DNA of 23,231 bases from Erythrobacter sp. (lineage in GTDB: Bacteria; Pseudomonadota; Alphaproteobacteria; Sphingomonadales; Sphingomonadaceae), in the NCBI GenBank assembly GCA_002695185.1, contig NZOF01000205.1, positions 18,409 to 41,639 on the forward strand, in the 5' to 3' direction. Below are positions 10,320 through 18,304 of the stretch, piece after piece (position 1 is the first letter of the stretch; each line of letters begins with the position of its first letter). Under the pieces are notes generated by a model. That model worked only from the letters and a program-made list of their open reading frames with translations, was not told the DNA's origin and searched no databases. The position numbers were made by a program, and so were the translations under genes.

Positions 10320-10957
10320 GCTTTCCGGGCAGCTGCACAGAATGCAGCGATACGGGCGGGGTCCTTCAAACCGAGGCTGGTCTCCACGCCACTCGAAGTG
10401 TCGACCAAAGGAGCGCGGGTTTCTGAAAGCGCCTGGGCGACATTCCTAGGAGTTAGTCCACCAGCGAGGCCCCAACCGGGCCTGCCACGCCAGCTTTCAA
10501 GCAATGACCAGTCGAACTTGAGGCCCATCCCTCCTGGAAGCGCAGCGTCTTTCGGTGTTTTCGCGTCGAAAAGGATCAGGTCGACTGCGTCATGGTAATT
10601 GTCGGCTTGTGCCACATCACTTGACGTAGACACCGCAATCGCCTTCCAGACTGGCAAGTTAAAGCGGGACTTGATCTGAGCAGAGCGAGCGGGGCTTTCC
10701 GAGCCGTGAAGCTGTATCGCATCCAATCGTCCCGCCTTTACAGCGTCGCCAATCGCTCCATCATCGGCATCAACAAATAAACCTACTCGACCAATCCGGG
10801 AACCAGCCCGCATTGCCAGCGAGCTCGCAGCATGGGAATCGACATGGCGCGGGGAGAGAGGAAAAAACACCATTCCGAAGAAGTCGGCTCGAGCGTCTAT
10901 ACAAGCGTCGAGCGCTTCCACGCTTGAAATGCCGCAGATCTTTATGGCCGTTTGCAT
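10316..10957 (-). CDS. trpF: Phosphoribosylanthranilate isomerase
   Basis: Catalyses the Amadori rearrangement of N-(5-phosphoribosyl)anthranilate in tryptophan synthesis, as a soluble TIM barrel. The 213-residue protein has the catalytic Cys8 in KICGI and the catalytic Asp131 in LILFDAK, FFPLSPRHV (about 31-39), LDAIQLHG (78-85), GLAGGLTPRNV (163-173) and the phosphate-binding DTSSGVE (186-192). It follows pyrF with an 11-base gap on the same strand. trpB and trpA, its frequent downstream neighbours in alphaproteobacteria, are not here; rpsD follows instead. Confidence 0.95.
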   Translation of the reverse strand: MQTAIKICGISSVEALDACIDARADFFGMVFFPLSPRHVDSHAASSLAMRAGSRIGRVGLFVDADDGAIGDAVKAGRLDAIQLHGSESPARSAQIKSRFNLPVWKAIAVSTSSDVAQADNYHDAVDLILFDAKTPKDAALPGGMGLKFDWSLLESWRGRPGWGLAGGLTPRNVAQALSETRAPLVDTSSGVETSLGLKDPARIAAFCAAARKA

Positions 10958-10968
10958 GGGCTGACCCT

Positions 10969-11643
10969 TCAGAGGGTCGCCTCTATAGCGCGCGCGGCTT
11001 CGGTCGGATCGTCGGCCCTGCTGATCGGGCGCCCAATTACAAGGACGCTAGCGCCATCGTCACGAGCCTGACGCGGCGTTACGACACGCTTTTGATCCCC
11101 AACAACGCTTCCCTCGGGGCGCAGTCCAGGAACGACGAAGAAGCCGTCCTTCCACTGTTCGTGAACGGCTTTGATTTCGTGCCCCGAACAGACGACGCCG
11201 TCCAAGCCTGCGCGATGGGCAGCTTCGCTCAACCGCATGACGTAATCATAGGGTGTGCCGGGAACGCCCATCGCTCGTAGATCTGGTTCATCGAGGCTCG
11301 TAAGCATCGTGACGCCGACAACCTTCGTGTTCTCGCCGGCAGCGGCCTTGGCATCTTCCATCATGGCTACCCCGCCACAGGCATGCACGGTAACGATCGC
11401 CGGTTCCAGAACATGGATCGCCTGCATTGCTCCTGCGACGGTGTTCGGGATGTCATGTAATTTGAGATCGAGAAAGATCGGGAGCCCGAGTTGGGTAAGC
11501 ATATGAACGCCGTGGGCGCCATGGGCATTGAAGAATTCCAGCCCGAGCTTCACGCCGCCGATATGCGCTTTGGTTTTCTCGGCAAGTGATACCGCATCGT
11601 GTAGACGCGGCATGTCGAGAGCAAGATAGATCGGGTTGCTCAT
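10969..11643 (-). CDS. pyrF: Orotidine 5'-phosphate decarboxylase
   Basis: Decarboxylates OMP to UMP, the last step of de novo pyrimidine synthesis. The 224-residue protein carries Asp10, Lys32 and the catalytic charged network DLKLHDIPNTV (Asp59, Lys61, Asp64), then TVHACGG, GVTMLTSLD, VVCSGHE, VVPGLRPEG and the phosphate-binding VIGRPIS near the C-terminus. Length matches the short bacterial form. Its ATG overlaps the stop of the LapA-domain gene by four bases, and trpF follows 11 bases later, so lapA-pyrF-trpF should be one transcript. Confidence 0.96.
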   Translation of the reverse strand: MSNPIYLALDMPRLHDAVSLAEKTKAHIGGVKLGLEFFNAHGAHGVHMLTQLGLPIFLDLKLHDIPNTVAGAMQAIHVLEPAIVTVHACGGVAMMEDAKAAAGENTKVVGVTMLTSLDEPDLRAMGVPGTPYDYVMRLSEAAHRAGLDGVVCSGHEIKAVHEQWKDGFFVVPGLRPEGSVVGDQKRVVTPRQARDDGASVLVIGRPISRADDPTEAARAIEATL

Positions 11644-12002
11644 AATCTTCCGGAAGGCTCGGGATCAACGGGGTTGGCAGGCTCGGGGGGGATATCTCGC
11701 GCCTGGGTCTCAGGCCGGACCGGCGCTACCGGTTTAGTATCTGTTTTCGGCGCCACCATTTTTGAAGTCGCCGTTTCCAAGGCGGAAATCCGGCGCGACT
11801 GTCGCCAGTGGACCCCGCGGTGGTATAGCCACATCGGAATGAGACCGAAAAGGAAAGAGACGATCACCAAGGCAGGTACCCGGGTATCCCAGACGATGCC
11901 CGGCCATATGCGGACGTCGATCTGCTTGTCCCAGTTGCCGAATGAAAATGCCAGAATCCCCACGAGAAGCAGGACCCAGAGTATCGTGCGCACAAATTGC
12001 AT
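11640..12002 (-). CDS. LapA-domain (DUF1049) inner-membrane protein
   Basis: A 120-residue membrane protein with two hydrophobic segments (about 4-22 and 42-60) joined by NWDKQIDVRIWPGIVWDTRVP, the recognisable LapA/DUF1049 layout, then a basic stretch WRQSRRISALE and a Pro-rich cytoplasmic tail (about 84-120) that looks disordered. In E. coli LapA works with LapB in control of lipopolysaccharide synthesis; whether this homologue does so is unknown, as the coiled-coil tail is short here. It is the first gene of a cluster with pyrF and trpF, overlapping pyrF by four bases. Confidence 0.8.
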   Translation of the reverse strand: MQFVRTILWVLLLVGILAFSFGNWDKQIDVRIWPGIVWDTRVPALVIVSFLFGLIPMWLYHRGVHWRQSRRISALETATSKMVAPKTDTKPVAPVRPETQARDIPPEPANPVDPEPSGRL

Positions 12003-12061
12003 GACGGCGTGTCTCCCCGAAATTAATTGCCAGTGATGCTAGTCGCGGAATTCTGCAGCGT

Positions 12062-13372
12062 CTAGCTGAACACGCGGTCGAAAATCGTGTCGACCTGCTT
12101 GAAGTGATAGTCGAGATCGAACCGCTCTTCGAGCTGTTCGTGGGTCAAAGCGGCAGTCACTTCCTCGTCCGCCTTAAGTAGATCGAGAAGCATCAGCTTG
12201 CCGTCGGATTCCCAAACCTTCATCGCATTGCGCTGAACGAGGCGATATGCATCTTCGCGGCTTACACCATTCTGCGTCAGCGCCAGCAGGACACGTTGAG
12301 AATGGATCAGACCACCCATACGATCCATGTTGGCCTGCATCCGGTCTGGATAAACCAAGAGCTTGTCCACCACGCCGGTCAACCTTGCGAGGGCGAAATC
12401 CAGTGTAATGGTCGCATCTGGCCCGATGAAGCGCTCGACGGAAGAATGCGAGATGTCACGTTCATGCCAAAGTGCGACGTTTTCCAACGCCGGTAGAGCA
12501 TAGGCGCGGATCATCCGTGCCTGCCCCGTAAGGTTTTCCGTAAGGATCGGGTTGCGCTTATGGGGCATTGCACTCGAGCCTTTCTGCCCTTTCGAAAAGA
12601 ACTCCTCTGCTTCGAGAACTTCAGTGCGCTGAAGGTGCCGCACTTCGACCGCTAGGCGCTCAATGCTTCCGGCAATGACAGCAAGCGTCGCGAAGTACAT
12701 CGCGTGGCGGTCACGCGGGATGACTTGAGTGGAAACCGGCTCGGGTTTGAGGCCCAGTTTTTCGGCAACATACTCCTCCACGCTGGGATCGATATTTGCG
12801 AAAGTCCCCACTGCACCCGAGATCGCACAGGTCGCAATTTCTTCCCTCGCGGCAAGAAGGCGGGTCTTGCAGCGATCGAACTCCGCATATGCCTGAGCCA
12901 GCTTGAGCCCGAAGGTTACGGGCTCGGCATGAATGCCGTGGCTGCGACCAATAGTCGGCGTATATTTGTGTTCTTGAGCCCGACGCTCGATCGCGGCGAG
13001 AAGTTGCCCGATGTCTTCGAGCAAAAGATCGGTCGAGCGGGCTAGCTGGACAGCAAGCGTGGTGTCGAGAACATCGGAGCTCGTCATGCCCTGGTGCATG
13101 AAGCGTGCTTCGTCGCCCACGTTTTCCGCGACCCATGTGAGAAATGCGATTACGTCGTGTTTGGTCACCGCTTCGATGGCGTCGATTGCTTCGACATCGA
13201 TCTTCGGATCTGTCGCCCACCAGTCCCAAAGTGCTTTTGCCGCAGTCTTGGGGACCACACCCAGTTCGCCGAGCTTCTCGGTGGCGTACGCCTCGATTTC
13301 GAACCAGATGCGATATTTCGCCTCCGGCTCCCAAATGGCTGTCATGGCGGGGCGGGCGTAGCGGGGGACCAT
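12062..13372 (-). CDS. purB: Adenylosuccinate lyase
   Basis: Cleaves fumarate from SAICAR and from adenylosuccinate in purine synthesis; a cytosolic homotetramer. The 436-residue protein starts MVPRYARPAM, the usual start of the shorter Bacillus/Thermotoga-type enzyme, and carries KHDV (71-74), HQGMTSSDVLDT (93-104), the catalytic His145 in GRSHGIHAEP and the fumarase-superfamily signature GSSAMPHKRNP (265-275), whose flexible loop supplies the catalytic serine. The start is supported by GGAG nine bases before the ATG. radC lies 100 bases upstream on the same strand; I see no clear terminator between them, and promoter elements there are weak. Confidence 0.97.
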   Translation of the reverse strand: MVPRYARPAMTAIWEPEAKYRIWFEIEAYATEKLGELGVVPKTAAKALWDWWATDPKIDVEAIDAIEAVTKHDVIAFLTWVAENVGDEARFMHQGMTSSDVLDTTLAVQLARSTDLLLEDIGQLLAAIERRAQEHKYTPTIGRSHGIHAEPVTFGLKLAQAYAEFDRCKTRLLAAREEIATCAISGAVGTFANIDPSVEEYVAEKLGLKPEPVSTQVIPRDRHAMYFATLAVIAGSIERLAVEVRHLQRTEVLEAEEFFSKGQKGSSAMPHKRNPILTENLTGQARMIRAYALPALENVALWHERDISHSSVERFIGPDATITLDFALARLTGVVDKLLVYPDRMQANMDRMGGLIHSQRVLLALTQNGVSREDAYRLVQRNAMKVWESDGKLMLLDLLKADEEVTAALTHEQLEERFDLDYHFKQVDTIFDRVFS

Positions 13373-13472
13373 CTTGGACTCCGAATTTGGCGAGGATCTG
13401 CCGCGACCCGCTAGAGAGGCGAACGCTCGGTGACAAGGCTAGCTCGTCTATTTAAAGGCATGGGTCGTATTT

Positions 13473-14210
13473 TTAGGCCAGCAGGCCTTTGGCTCTCAAC
13501 GAGACATGGGTGCCGCGGCCAACAATGACATGATCGTGGACCGTGATGCTCAGCAGTCTACCGGCTTCTGCGATCTTATTGGTAATTTGGATGTCGGCTC
13601 GGCTAGGTTCGGGATCGCCGCTTGGATGGTTATGGACAAGTATGAGCGCGCTGGCGCCAACGTCGAATGCGCGGCGGATCACTTCGCGTGGATGAATTGC
13701 GGCTTCGTCGATTGAACCTTCCGCAGCAAGATGGTCATCAATGAGACGGTTGCGCGTGTCTAGGTAAAGCACTCTTACCCGCTCGTGCTTCAGTTCGCCC
13801 ATGTCGATGGCAAGATAGTCGAGCAGGGCCTGCCAGCTACCCAATACAGGCCGCTGCTGCACAGCGCCCCGGGCCATTCTTCTTGCAGCGAGTGAAACGG
13901 CATAAAGCGATGCTGCGCTCGATTCTCCCATACCTTTAACCTGTGCAAGACTTGCTGGAGCAGCACTCAATACTCCGGAAAAAGAACCGAACTGCGTGAT
14001 CAGTCTTTTCGCAAGAGGTTTAGTGTCTCCTTGGCGGATCGCTGCAAATAGCAGAAATTCGAGTAACTCGTAGTCGGCCAGCGATTCCGGCCCGCCATTC
14101 AGAAGACGTTGCCGTAAACGCATTCTATGCCCGGTTCCGGAATGACTTGCCGAACTCTTCACGGCCTCGGACAAACTCTTCCCTCCACAAGTCGATTGAA
14201 CATCTTGCAT
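13473..14210 (-). CDS. radC: RadC-family JAB-domain protein
   Basis: A 245-residue protein of the RadC family. The N-terminal half has a RuvA-like helix-hairpin-helix region (LAQVKGMGESSAASLYAV, about 88-105); the C-terminal half is a JAB/MPN domain with the metal-binding HNHPSGDPEPSRAD (His193, His195, Asp206). The first roughly 25 residues are unconserved, and a later start is possible. Despite the name, a role in DNA repair has not held up for E. coli RadC; the JAB fold suggests a metal-dependent hydrolase. This is the full-length chromosomal form rather than the short copy found on mobile elements. It is divergent from ydbH, with a very short shared upstream region. Confidence 0.92.
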   Translation of the reverse strand: MQDVQSTCGGKSLSEAVKSSASHSGTGHRMRLRQRLLNGGPESLADYELLEFLLFAAIRQGDTKPLAKRLITQFGSFSGVLSAAPASLAQVKGMGESSAASLYAVSLAARRMARGAVQQRPVLGSWQALLDYLAIDMGELKHERVRVLYLDTRNRLIDDHLAAEGSIDEAAIHPREVIRRAFDVGASALILVHNHPSGDPEPSRADIQITNKIAEAGRLLSITVHDHVIVGRGTHVSLRAKGLLA

Positions 14211-14247
14211 TGCCTCTGAGGGTCATTACGCGCAAGTGCGGGATTCA

Positions 14248-17200
14248 ATGGATGGTTCCGAGGGTCAACTTGTGAATGAGAGGCCACGCTGGCGCAAAAA
14301 GCGGTGGGTCGTGCCTGCGCTTGTCGTTCTGGCGCTCATCGTCATGGCAGTGCTCGCATGGTCGAACCGCATAGCAATCGCCGACAACCTTATCGCCGAG
14401 CAGTTGGAAGCCAATGGCCTTCCGGCAACCTACGAGATCGAGCGAGTTGGTGGACAGACCCAGATTATTTCCGATCTGGTGATAGGTGACGCCAGTGCGC
14501 CGGATCTCACCGCTAGGCGCGTTATCGTACGGTTGCGCCATCGCCTGGGCCTTCCGGAAGTTGATCAGATCACTCTCGTAGAACCCCGTTTATATGGTCG
14601 CTTCACCGACGGAACGCTGAGTTTCGGAGCGCTCGACAATGTGCTGTTTGGGAACAAGGATACTCAGTCAGGCCTTCCTGACGCCAACATTGCAATCCGT
14701 GATGGGCGCGGACTTATCGAATCGGGTTACGGGCCAGTGGGCCTAAAATTGACGGGGGAAGGCAATATTGCGAATGGCTTTTCCGGCATGTTGGCTGCCA
14801 CCGCACCTGACCTTTTGATCGCCGGGTGCCGTATAGCCGATGCGACAGTGTACGGACAGCTCACGACGTCATCCAAAAAGCCGGCTTTCCGCGGCCCGAT
14901 GCGCGGGACTCATGTCGTCTGTTCCGAATCAGGGGGCGAGGCAGAAAATCTGAACGCCGAGCTCAACGTGTCGACCGATGAACGATTGTCCGACCCTTCG
15001 CTAGAAGCCCGGATGGCCCTTGATCGCGCGAGATCGGGCCTCAATTCCGCGCAATCCATATCGGGAACAGTGCGTGCGCAAATAAGAGGCAAGAATGCGA
15101 CCGCGCGCTATGCCTTCGCTTTGCGCGGGGTCGAAACTCCTCAGGCCCTGTCAGCCATTCTGACGGCGAAAGGGAGAGTTCTAGCTCGCGACAACTTCGG
15201 GACATTAGATGTCGAGGCGGATGTAGAAGGCAACGGCCTGCGATTGGGAAGAACACTTCGTAGCTCCGTTACAGAGCTCGCTAATGCGGGAGGTGGCACT
15301 TTTCTTGAACCCATTGTTCGCCGCATTAGTGGGGCGCTCCAAGCGCAAACTCGCGGCAGCTCGCTCAATGCCACCCTGCGTCTCCGATCAGAGGGAAGGG
15401 ATTTCGTCCTTTCAATTCCCCAGGCCGAATTGCGGGGCGGAAGCGGCGTGCGTTTGGCATCTCTTTCCCGAGCGGAATATTCCGCTCGGGATCAGGCGCC
15501 AGGGCAGCTATCAGGAAATATTGCCACTGGTGGTCCGGGCATTCCGCGGATCAGGGGAAGGATGGAGCGATCCGGCACAGGCAATTCTCTTTTCTCGCTC
15601 AGCATGGCAAAATACGATGCTAGTGGTTCCAGCTTGGCCATTCCGCGCATACAAATAAATCAGGATCAACGCGGCGCGCTGGCTTTCTCAGGGAACATCG
15701 AAGCGACCGGTCCACTGCCGGGCGGAGCTGTGGACCGGCTTCAACTGCCGGTCGAAGGGAACTGGTCGTCAGGCGGCAATCTGACATTCTGGCAGGAATG
15801 CACGAGCTTATCCTTCCGCCGCCTTCGCTTCGCTCAACTGAATATTGCAGGGCCGGGGCTAACGCTTTGCCCTCCGACCGGAAAGCCAATGTTGCAGTAC
15901 AGGGCGGGGGAGCTGAAATTTGCGGCCGGAGCGCCTTCCCTTGACCTAGATGGTTCCCTGGGAAGTACACCCTTCCGGCTTTCTAGTGGGCCTGTTGGCT
16001 TCGCTTACCCAGGCGTTCTTAAAGCGAAGAAAGTTGAAATCACGCTAGGACCGGACGCAACTGCGAGCCGGTTCTTCGTGTCCGATATTAAAGCTCGCAT
16101 TGGCGATAACATCGAAGGTACGTTCGCCGGTGCCGAGATCGCTTTGGCATCGGTGCCGATGAATCTCAAAGAAACATCCGGCTCATGGAAATATGCCGAG
16201 GGACGGGCTTCAATCTCGGACGCATCTTTCAACCTAGTCGACCGTGAAAGTCCGCAGCGATTCGAGCCGTTGATCGCGCGAGGGGCCTCGCTTACGCTAA
16301 TCGATAATGTAATTGATGCCACAGCCGACCTCCGAGATCCGCAATCGGACCGCATCATAACGACAGCTGATGTCCGGCATAATCTCGGCACGGGCAGCGG
16401 CCGGGCTAATCTGGATGTCGAAGACCTTCGGTTCGACGAAAACCTTCAACCCGAAGACGTTAGCATTCTGGCTCGCGGCGTGGTCGCCAATGCACGAGGG
16501 CTCATAAACGGAAGGGGCATCATCGAATGGACATCCAGTGGGAAAGTGACCAGCACCGGTAGCTTCTCTTCCGACAATCTCGATTTCGCAGCAGCTTTTG
16601 GCCCGGTAGAAGGAGCAAGCGGGACGGTGGAATTTACCGATCTCATCGGTTTGACTACCGCACCAGACCAAAAGATCAGCGTCGCTTCCGTAAACCCCGG
16701 CATCGAGGTAACCGAAGGCGAAGTTGTGTTCAGGCTAGAGCGCGGCGAGTTGCTGGCAGTTCAGGGTGGGCAGTGGCCGTTCATGGGCGGCACACTCATT
16801 CTGCGTGATGTCGATCTCAACCTGGGGATAAGCGAAGAACGCAGTTACGTTTTCGAGATTGTAGGTCTCGACGCAGCCCAGTTCGTTGCCGAGATGGATC
16901 TTGAGAACCTTTCGGCCACAGGAATTTTCGACGGTACGCTACCCATCATTTTCGACAAGGACGGAAATGGCCGGATTGAAGAGGGTGTGCTGATTTCTCG
17001 ACCGCCCGGCGGAAATATCTCTTATGTCGGCGATCTGACATACGAAGATTTGTCGACTATCGCCAACTTCGCCTTCGATGCACTTCGTAGCCTCGATTAT
17101 TCCCAAATGCGATTGGTTATGAACGGTCCGCTGACTGGTGAAATCGTGACGCAGGTGCGTTTTGATGGTGTGCAGCAGGGGGAGGGAACGAAGAGCAACT

Positions 17201-17457
17201 TCATTACGAGACAATTCGCCAAGCTTCCGATCCAGTTCCGGATCAACATTCGTGCGCAATTCTATCAGCTGATCACTTCATTAAAATCGATGTACGATCC
17301 GGCGTCTGTTCGTGATCCCAGAGAGCTTGGTCTATTAAGCGACGACGGTACGCGGTTTCTGCGTCGATTAATAACCGGCGAGGAAGCTCGGTCAGAAGAC
17401 GATTCGGAAGACATCACGGCGCAGAATACTGCCATTCAGGATCAGGAAAGCGAATGA
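14248..17457 (+). CDS. ydbH: Intermembrane phospholipid transport protein, YdbH family (AsmA-like)
   Basis: A very large (1069-residue) envelope protein anchored by one N-terminal membrane helix (about residues 20-38, after the basic PRWRKKRW) with the rest in the periplasm. The body is low in Cys, rich in short beta strands and glycine, as expected for the long hydrophobic groove of AsmA-like proteins. The C-terminal region (GTVEFTDL, GILDG-like GIFDGTLPIIF, RPPGGNISY, then MRLVMNGPLTGEI) is the YdbH domain. In E. coli YdbH acts redundantly with TamB and YhdP in moving phospholipids to the outer membrane. ynbE and ydbL follow, which confirms the assignment. An upstream GTG (14236) and a GTG at 14272 with a GAGGG site are alternative starts. 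Longer than the E. coli protein (about 880 residues). Confidence 0.88.
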   Translation: MDGSEGQLVNERPRWRKKRWVVPALVVLALIVMAVLAWSNRIAIADNLIAEQLEANGLPATYEIERVGGQTQIISDLVIGDASAPDLTARRVIVRLRHRLGLPEVDQITLVEPRLYGRFTDGTLSFGALDNVLFGNKDTQSGLPDANIAIRDGRGLIESGYGPVGLKLTGEGNIANGFSGMLAATAPDLLIAGCRIADATVYGQLTTSSKKPAFRGPMRGTHVVCSESGGEAENLNAELNVSTDERLSDPSLEARMALDRARSGLNSAQSISGTVRAQIRGKNATARYAFALRGVETPQALSAILTAKGRVLARDNFGTLDVEADVEGNGLRLGRTLRSSVTELANAGGGTFLEPIVRRISGALQAQTRGSSLNATLRLRSEGRDFVLSIPQAELRGGSGVRLASLSRAEYSARDQAPGQLSGNIATGGPGIPRIRGRMERSGTGNSLFSLSMAKYDASGSSLAIPRIQINQDQRGALAFSGNIEATGPLPGGAVDRLQLPVEGNWSSGGNLTFWQECTSLSFRRLRFAQLNIAGPGLTLCPPTGKPMLQYRAGELKFAAGAPSLDLDGSLGSTPFRLSSGPVGFAYPGVLKAKKVEITLGPDATASRFFVSDIKARIGDNIEGTFAGAEIALASVPMNLKETSGSWKYAEGRASISDASFNLVDRESPQRFEPLIARGASLTLIDNVIDATADLRDPQSDRIITTADVRHNLGTGSGRANLDVEDLRFDENLQPEDVSILARGVVANARGLINGRGIIEWTSSGKVTSTGSFSSDNLDFAAAFGPVEGASGTVEFTDLIGLTTAPDQKISVASVNPGIEVTEGEVVFRLERGELLAVQGGQWPFMGGTLILRDVDLNLGISEERSYVFEIVGLDAAQFVAEMDLENLSATGIFDGTLPIIFDKDGNGRIEEGVLISRPPGGNISYVGDLTYEDLSTIANFAFDALRSLDYSQMRLVMNGPLTGEIVTQVRFDGVQQGEGTKSNFITRQFAKLPIQFRINIRAQFYQLITSLKSMYDPASVRDPRELGLLSDDGTRFLRRLITGEEARSEDDSEDITAQNTAIQDQESE
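17444..17449 (+). promoter_or_regulatory. Ribosome-binding site before ynbE
   Basis: AGGAAA four bases before ATG 17454, inside the end of ydbH. It favours the longest ynbE start over ATG 17463 and ATG 17514. Confidence 0.5.
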
Positions 17458-17714
17458 GACCTATGAGTGAACCGAAATTGACCGGTGTACTCCAGCATGC
17501 GAGTAGTTTCGGCATGCAGGAAACAAATATAGCCGTGGGTCGAAAATTCTTGGCCTTAAGCGTTGGTTCGCTCGCTCTGTGGAGTTGCGTAACGGTAGAG
17601 GCGCCTACTGAACCGATCGTGATAGAGCTTAACGTGAACATTCGGCAGGAAGTGATCTATCGGCTCGCAGAAGACGCCGGCAATACGATTGAAGAAAATT
17701 CGGATATTTTCTGA
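17454..17714 (+). CDS. ynbE: YnbE-family outer-membrane lipoprotein
   Basis: A small lipoprotein that, in E. coli, partners YdbH at the outer membrane. The mature part VTVEAPTEPIVIELNVNIRQEVIYRL...ENSDIF matches YnbE: a beta strand IVIELNVNI followed by a short helix and a terminal acidic DIF. The hydrophobic stretch FLALSVGSLALW ends in SC, with Cys45 as the lipidated residue; the Trp at -2 is atypical for a lipobox. From ATG 17454 (ATGA overlap with ydbH, good ribosome site) the signal would carry a long 29-residue n-region; from ATG 17514 it would be a standard 24-residue type II signal but with a poor ribosome site. The real start is therefore open. Confidence 0.83.
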   Translation: MRPMSEPKLTGVLQHASSFGMQETNIAVGRKFLALSVGSLALWSCVTVEAPTEPIVIELNVNIRQEVIYRLAEDAGNTIEENSDIF

Positions 17715-17725
17715 TAGGTAGAATT

Positions 17726-18118
17726 ATGAGCAAGAAATTTTTCAGAGCCGCGCTTTCGTCAGCTGCATTCGCTGTCGCTCTCGGTGGTGTCGCAGCTCCG
17801 CTCTATGCACAACGTGATCCTGCTTATGCTGCAGCGCGTTCTTCTGGCCAGGTGGGCGAGAAGATGGACGGCTATCTTGGAATTGTGGGCGGCGAGACAA
17901 CGGAACTGCGTCGGATCGTGAACGACATTAATATCAAGCGGCGCGCAGTTTATTCGGAGCGGGCGAAGGCGACCAGCGCTACTCTTGAAGAGTATGCGTT
18001 AACTGCCGGTTGCCAAGCCATTCTCGCAACCAAGCCCGGCGAAAAATATCAGGCGCCGGACGGTAGCTGGCAGACGCGAACCAGCGCTGCTCCGATGCGG
18101 GACTCGCGCTGCCCCTGA
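17726..18118 (+). CDS. ydbL: YdbL-family (DUF1318) periplasmic protein
   Basis: A 130-residue exported protein. The Sec signal MSKKFFRAALSS... ends at LYA with cleavage after residue 28. The mature domain has the DUF1318 pattern: AYAAARSSGQVGEKMDGYLG, VNDINIKRRAVYSERAKATSATLEEYALTAG, then AILATKPGEKYQAPDGSW. In E. coli YdbL modulates the YdbH-YnbE bridge. Two cysteines (Cys96 and Cys129) remain in the mature protein and could form a disulfide. It begins 11 bases after ynbE, and a terminator follows, closing the three-gene operon. Confidence 0.9.
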   Translation: MSKKFFRAALSSAAFAVALGGVAAPLYAQRDPAYAAARSSGQVGEKMDGYLGIVGGETTELRRIVNDINIKRRAVYSERAKATSATLEEYALTAGCQAILATKPGEKYQAPDGSWQTRTSAAPMRDSRCP

Positions 18119-18141
18119 TTGAGTGTCTGTCTTAATTTCCG

Positions 18142-18180
18142 AAAGCCTCCTCCAGTGGCGTGCTGGACAGAGGCTTTTTT
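18142..18180 (+). terminator. Rho-independent terminator after ydbL
   Basis: An outer stem AAAGCCTC (18142-18149) with GAGGCTTT (18170-18177), a small internal loop, an inner stem CCAG/CTGG and a run of six T at 18175-18180. It separates the ydb and atp operons. Confidence 0.9.
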
Positions 18181-18213
18181 GTCACGGGAAGGGGGCGGGC
18201 AGGGCCGCCTGTG

Positions 18214-18242
18214 TTGACTCGGTCATAGCCCCCATCTAAGGG
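18214..18242 (+). promoter_or_regulatory. Putative atp operon promoter
   Basis: TTGACT at 18214-18219 is a good -35 element. A -10 at the proper distance is weak (TAAGGG at 18237, 17-base spacer, or TCTAAG two bases earlier). The placement after the ydbL terminator and about 60 bases before atpI is right. The rest of the 18181-18304 gap is G+C-rich and holds the atpI ribosome site GAAGGAG (18292-18298). Confidence 0.4.
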
Positions 18243-18304
18243 GGCGGCGCCCTTGGCGGGCAAGTCCCTGCGCGTGCCGCGCAAACCCCTTGAAGGAGTA
18301 AGGC

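Noticed and set aside
13473..13500. AGGCC/GGCCT hairpin at the radC end as terminator
   Set aside because: The stem is five pairs, lies partly in the coding end and is followed by A residues, not T, on the minus strand.
13473..14210. RadC as part of a mobile or anti-restriction element
   Set aside because: Full-length with the helix-hairpin-helix region, next to purB and ydbH, with no integrase, repeats or composition change.
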